A stretch of 18,533 nucleotides of DNA from Cylindrotheca closterium (Eukaryota > Bacillariophyta > Bacillariophyceae > Bacillariales > Bacillariaceae). Both the position numbers and the translations under genes were made by a program. Under the pieces are notes generated by a model. That model ran no database searches. It was given only the letters and a program-made list of their open reading frames with translations, and was not told the DNA's origin. The stretch spans positions 1-18,533 of the forward strand of contig CAKOGP040001771.1 of the NCBI GenBank assembly GCA_933822405.4, given 5' to 3'. Positions 16,874 through 18,533 of this stretch are shown in pieces. Position 1 is the first letter of the stretch. Each line of letters begins with the position of its first letter.

Positions 16874-16978
16874 GGATATGCCGCAGTTTGTCATCAATCT
16901 GAGCAAAAATGCGTGACGGGCCGACTTGCTCACTCTTTCTGCAGGGGTATTCAGTGATTCTACATCTTCTTTGCTCAT
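16703..16978 (-). pseudogene. gag: Gag N-terminal fragment plus first copy of the duplicated gag segment
   Basis: This 91-codon frame starts MSKEDVESLNTPAERVSKSA, which I do not recognise. From 16873 downward it enters sequence shared with 15832-16106, encoding QAEVLQDQYGVAWFRNFV and AQNKFKDDIFEAVLATGF, a typical piece of Gag from this element. It ends at 16703, but the duplicated DNA continues to 16600. The unmatched first 35 residues may be the native start of some gag or unrelated sequence joined to the duplicated block. A TATA-like sequence lies about 55-60 bases upstream of its ATG. Confidence 0.6.
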
Positions 16979-17032
16979 GGAAATTAACTTTTGTTTAACA
17001 TCTCAAGGTTTTGGTCGTATTTGTAGTCTACT

Positions 17033-17042
17033 CTTATATAAA
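17033..17042. promoter_or_regulatory. TATA-like element between element B and the Penelope-like element
   Basis: The plus-strand sequence CTTATATAAA reads TATATAAA on plus and TATATAAG on minus. On the minus strand it is about 55-60 bases upstream of the first gag ATG (16978), as in an LTR promoter. On the plus strand it is about 100 bases upstream of the Penelope-like coding sequence. Evidence is motif and position only. Confidence 0.3.
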
Positions 17043-17105
17043 ATAAAATTTCCTAAGTGAAAATCAGCTGTAAAGTTGTCGTTAATGACTGCAAGATATC
17101 CCAAA

Positions 17106-17142
17106 ATTGTCGTAAACAAATCTACAACAGGTTTACGACAAT
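17106..17142. repeat. Perfect 12-bp inverted repeat with 13-base loop
   Basis: ATTGTCGTAAAC at 17106-17117 is the exact reverse complement of GTTTACGACAAT at 17131-17142. A related GTTGTCGTTAATGAC lies just before it (17077-17090). It sits exactly at the boundary between copia element B (minus) and the open Penelope-like reading frame (plus), which begins after a TGA at 17142-17144. It could be a transcript hairpin or a remnant element end. Confidence 0.8.
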
Positions 17143-17144
17143 GA

Positions 17145-17657
17145 CTGGGTCAAACAAAGTGTTACTTTGCTGGCAAAGAGTCCGAGTGGACTCCAAAACA
17201 GCTTCATATCCGCAATGACCAATGGCAATTAAAAGACCAAATGATCAATTGTGAGATTCAGGCCCACATTGACTCCTTTCGCAAACGACTGAAGCCACTG
17301 TTCCGTCGCCAAAAAGTCTATTCAAACCTCACTCTCATCCAGCACCGTCTCCTCTCCACCCTCCGCCATCACCCTGATCTACTCGTCCTCAACTCTGATA
17401 AGAATCTAAGACCAGTGATTTTGGAACGAGAAGTCTACGTGCGCCGCTGCCTTACTGATCATCTTCTCACCTGGCCCTATCAACAACTTTCTCAGGAAGA
17501 AGCTGACAACTTCACCTCTGAAACGAGACACCTTCTCAAGAAATTCCTCACCGAGAACTCCTATGCCATCAGTGAAATGGACATGACATATCTTTGGAGA
17601 TCTCTTGAGTCTGTGACGGACCCCTATGCATACTTCTACGTCCTTGCGAAGATTCAC
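17145..17657 (+). pseudogene. Penelope-like reverse transcriptase, N-terminal part
   Basis: The open frame begins after a TGA at 17142-17144 and has its first in-frame ATG at 17241, but coding character extends upstream (GKESEWTPKQLHIRNDQWQL). It continues YSNLTLIQHRLLSTLRHHPD, LLVLNSDKNLRPVILEREVY and VRRCLTDHLLTW, then DMTYLWRSLESVTDPYAYFY and VLAKIH. The SDKN-x-x-PV block is diagnostic. At about 17655-17657 the frame shifts by one, and the next codons read TWKTRPIVSVSGS, the conserved RPIVS strand. The rest of this open frame to 17717 is therefore out of register. I chose 17145 as the left edge of open sequence, not as a true start. Confidence 0.75.
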
Positions 17658-18350
17658 TTGGAAGACACGCCCAATCGTTTCCGTCTCTGGAAGCTAACAA
17701 CTTCAGCCCCTTGTTAAGAAAGTTCCTACCTACCTTTCCAGCTCATTCCAACTAAAAAATGATTTGGACAACATGCATGGAACTGACTTCTCTTGCATGT
17801 GCCTCTTCACTGGTGATGTAGTGGCAATGTACCCCAGCATCGACCTTGAAGACGCCTTTCTTTGTATCCGCAACTTCTTGACAACTTCCCCTCTCTGTGA
17901 CAACGTCTCAGCCAACCAAATCCTGGTTGCCCTTGAAATAATCATGAAAAGGAACTGTTTCCGCTTTGGAGATACCTACTGGCTCCAAACAGACGGAACT
18001 GCAATGGGCACACCACCTGCACCCTCCTTTGCCATGTTGTACTTTGGTATTTTTGAGATTGATCTACTTCAATCTTTTGGATCATCTCTACACTACCTCC
18101 GCCGATACATTGACGACCAATTTGGCATTTGGATTCACCACCCAGATCCAGCCGTGGATCGCCAACGATGGGACGAGTTCAAAGAATGTCAAGGCAACTT
18201 TTGCACTCTTAATTGGGACTTTTCTACCCTTCTGAAGACTGTCAACTTCCTTGACCTTACTCTTACTGTTGAACCCTTTCATATTAACACCAAACTATAT
18301 GGAAAACCACTGAACCTCCATCTCTACATCCCTCCCAACTCACTTCCAGA
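17656..18350 (+). pseudogene. Penelope-like reverse transcriptase, catalytic core
   Basis: In this register TWKTRPIVSVSGS is followed at once by a TAA (17695-17697) and QLQPLVKKVPTYLSSSFQLK. Relatives have about ten more residues here, so a small deletion and a stop coincide. From the ATG at 17764 the frame is open for 217 codons: LFTGDVVAMYPSIDLEDAF (motif A Asp 17815-17817), LVALEIIMKRNCFRFGDTYW, TDGTAMGTPPAPSFAMLYFG, RRYIDDQFGIWIHHPDP (YIDD at 18106-18117), CTLNWDFSTLLKTVNFLDLT and KLYGKPLNLHLYIPPNS. All catalytic residues are intact. The frame is lost near 18350. Confidence 0.85.
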
Positions 18351-18533
18351 GACATCAACAAGAAACAATCTCTTGCTAAGTTCCATTCTCACCTCTTTGC
18401 AAGAGGCTACAAACTGAAGTTCCTTAACTCTGCCTTTGAGACAGCCCTTCAACAGTTCTCTAAGCACCGCAAAGAACCTGTCACCCCTTCTTCAACGGAC
18501 CATCTCTGCTTCCTACACCTTCCATTCCACTCG
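18351..18533 (+). pseudogene. Penelope-like reverse transcriptase, thumb part, cut by the window edge
   Basis: After a shift near 18350 the protein goes on as DINKKQSLAKFHSHLFARGY, KLKFLNSAFETALQQFSKHR and DHLCFLHLPFHS, with the conserved RGY...FE-x-A thumb pattern and an FLHLPFH motif. In relatives about 30-40 residues separate YIPPNS from this block, so a deletion accompanies the frameshift. The frame is open to the last base. It is in the same register as the N-terminal part (17145-17657). Confidence 0.72.

Larger units (their letters stand above)
13190..17050 (-). mobile_element. Ty1/copia LTR retrotransposon B, heavily decayed and truncated
   Basis: On the minus strand the order is gag with CCHC knuckle, protease DSGCTNT, a GAG-pre-integrase region, integrase, and the first half of a copia reverse transcriptase ending at about 13190 in YRKYVVLEN. 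It is a different clade from element A: the protease is D-S-G-C, the spacing between the second Asp and Glu of the integrase is only about 30 residues, and the reverse transcriptase opening (KELRQMLLRDCFTPKFVKDM) is of another type. These features recall another widespread diatom copia group. The 5' end lies between the gag start (16978) and the Penelope-like element (17145). The 3' half (YxDD, RNase H, 3' LTR) is missing where the ORF1-like gene begins. Confidence 0.88.
17145..18533 (+). mobile_element. Penelope-like retroelement, reverse transcriptase part, continues past the window
   Basis: The only plus-strand element. Its reverse transcriptase has an N-terminal SDKNLRPVILEREVY block, motif A GDVVAMYPSID, TDGTAMGTPPAPSFA, the catalytic YIDDQFGIW and the later KLYGKPLNLHLYIPPNS. 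The DKN...Y block before the fingers and the GTAMG-x-PP-AP motif are hallmarks of Penelope-like and related telomerase-like reverse transcriptases, not of LINE or LTR enzymes. I remember close relatives in diatoms and other stramenopiles. Three reading-frame segments are needed, so the copy is mutated. Any GIY-YIG endonuclease would be outside the window or lost; none is visible. Confidence 0.82.

Noticed and set aside
1..18533. CRISPR arrays, tRNA or rRNA genes, bacterial-type operons
   Set aside because: No regularly spaced repeats, no tRNA box pairs and no rRNA-like conserved stretch were seen; the coding content is eukaryotic retroelements.

Overview
The window looks like a repeat-rich intergenic region of a microalgal nuclear genome, most probably a diatom. 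I found no host gene, rRNA, tRNA, CRISPR array or bacterial-type operon. Nearly all recognisable coding sequence belongs to retrotransposons whose closest relatives, as I remember the families, are diatom elements. These are a Ty1/copia element with a DRGAN-type protease and an EPLSVI/DDPVACAIYARDN pol, a second Ty1/copia clade with a DSGCTNT protease, a non-LTR reverse transcriptase with FVDD and GQGNGAGP motifs followed by RNase H, and a Penelope-like reverse transcriptase with GTAMGTPPAP and YIDD motifs. The taxonomic call rests on memory of these families, not on a search.

Layout. (1) 1-4746, minus strand: copia element A, in the order gag, protease, integrase, then the first part of the reverse transcriptase, which runs off the left edge. 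It is the least damaged element: gag is open, and pol is broken only at about 1430 and 605. (2) 4747-7026: about 2.3 kb with no convincing gene. It holds the element A leader, a short 16-bp tandem repeat and a possible 275-bp solo LTR at 6095-6369. (3) 7027-10403, minus: a decayed non-LTR element with reverse transcriptase, a partly deleted RNase H and a C-terminal CCHC-like domain. (4) 10367-13054, minus: a large broken ORF1 or Gag-like protein that I do not recognise, abutting and slightly overlapping the reverse transcriptase in the same orientation. (5) 13190 to about 17050, minus: copia element B, heavily mutated, with a duplicated gag segment, and cut off in the reverse transcriptase where the ORF1 element begins. 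(6) 17145-18533, plus: a Penelope-like reverse transcriptase continuing past the right edge, preceded by a perfect 12-bp inverted repeat.

The modules would have cooperated only as retrotransposition machinery (Gag or ORF1 particle, protease, integrase or endonuclease, reverse transcriptase, RNase H). Apart from element A gag, every module is interrupted by stops, frameshifts or deletions, so this is a nest of mostly dead elements. The least explained component is the ORF1 protein: three putative globular regions separated by acidic and lysine-rich linkers, then a coiled coil and a basic tail. Whether it is the native partner of the adjacent reverse transcriptase or a separate element is the main open question.
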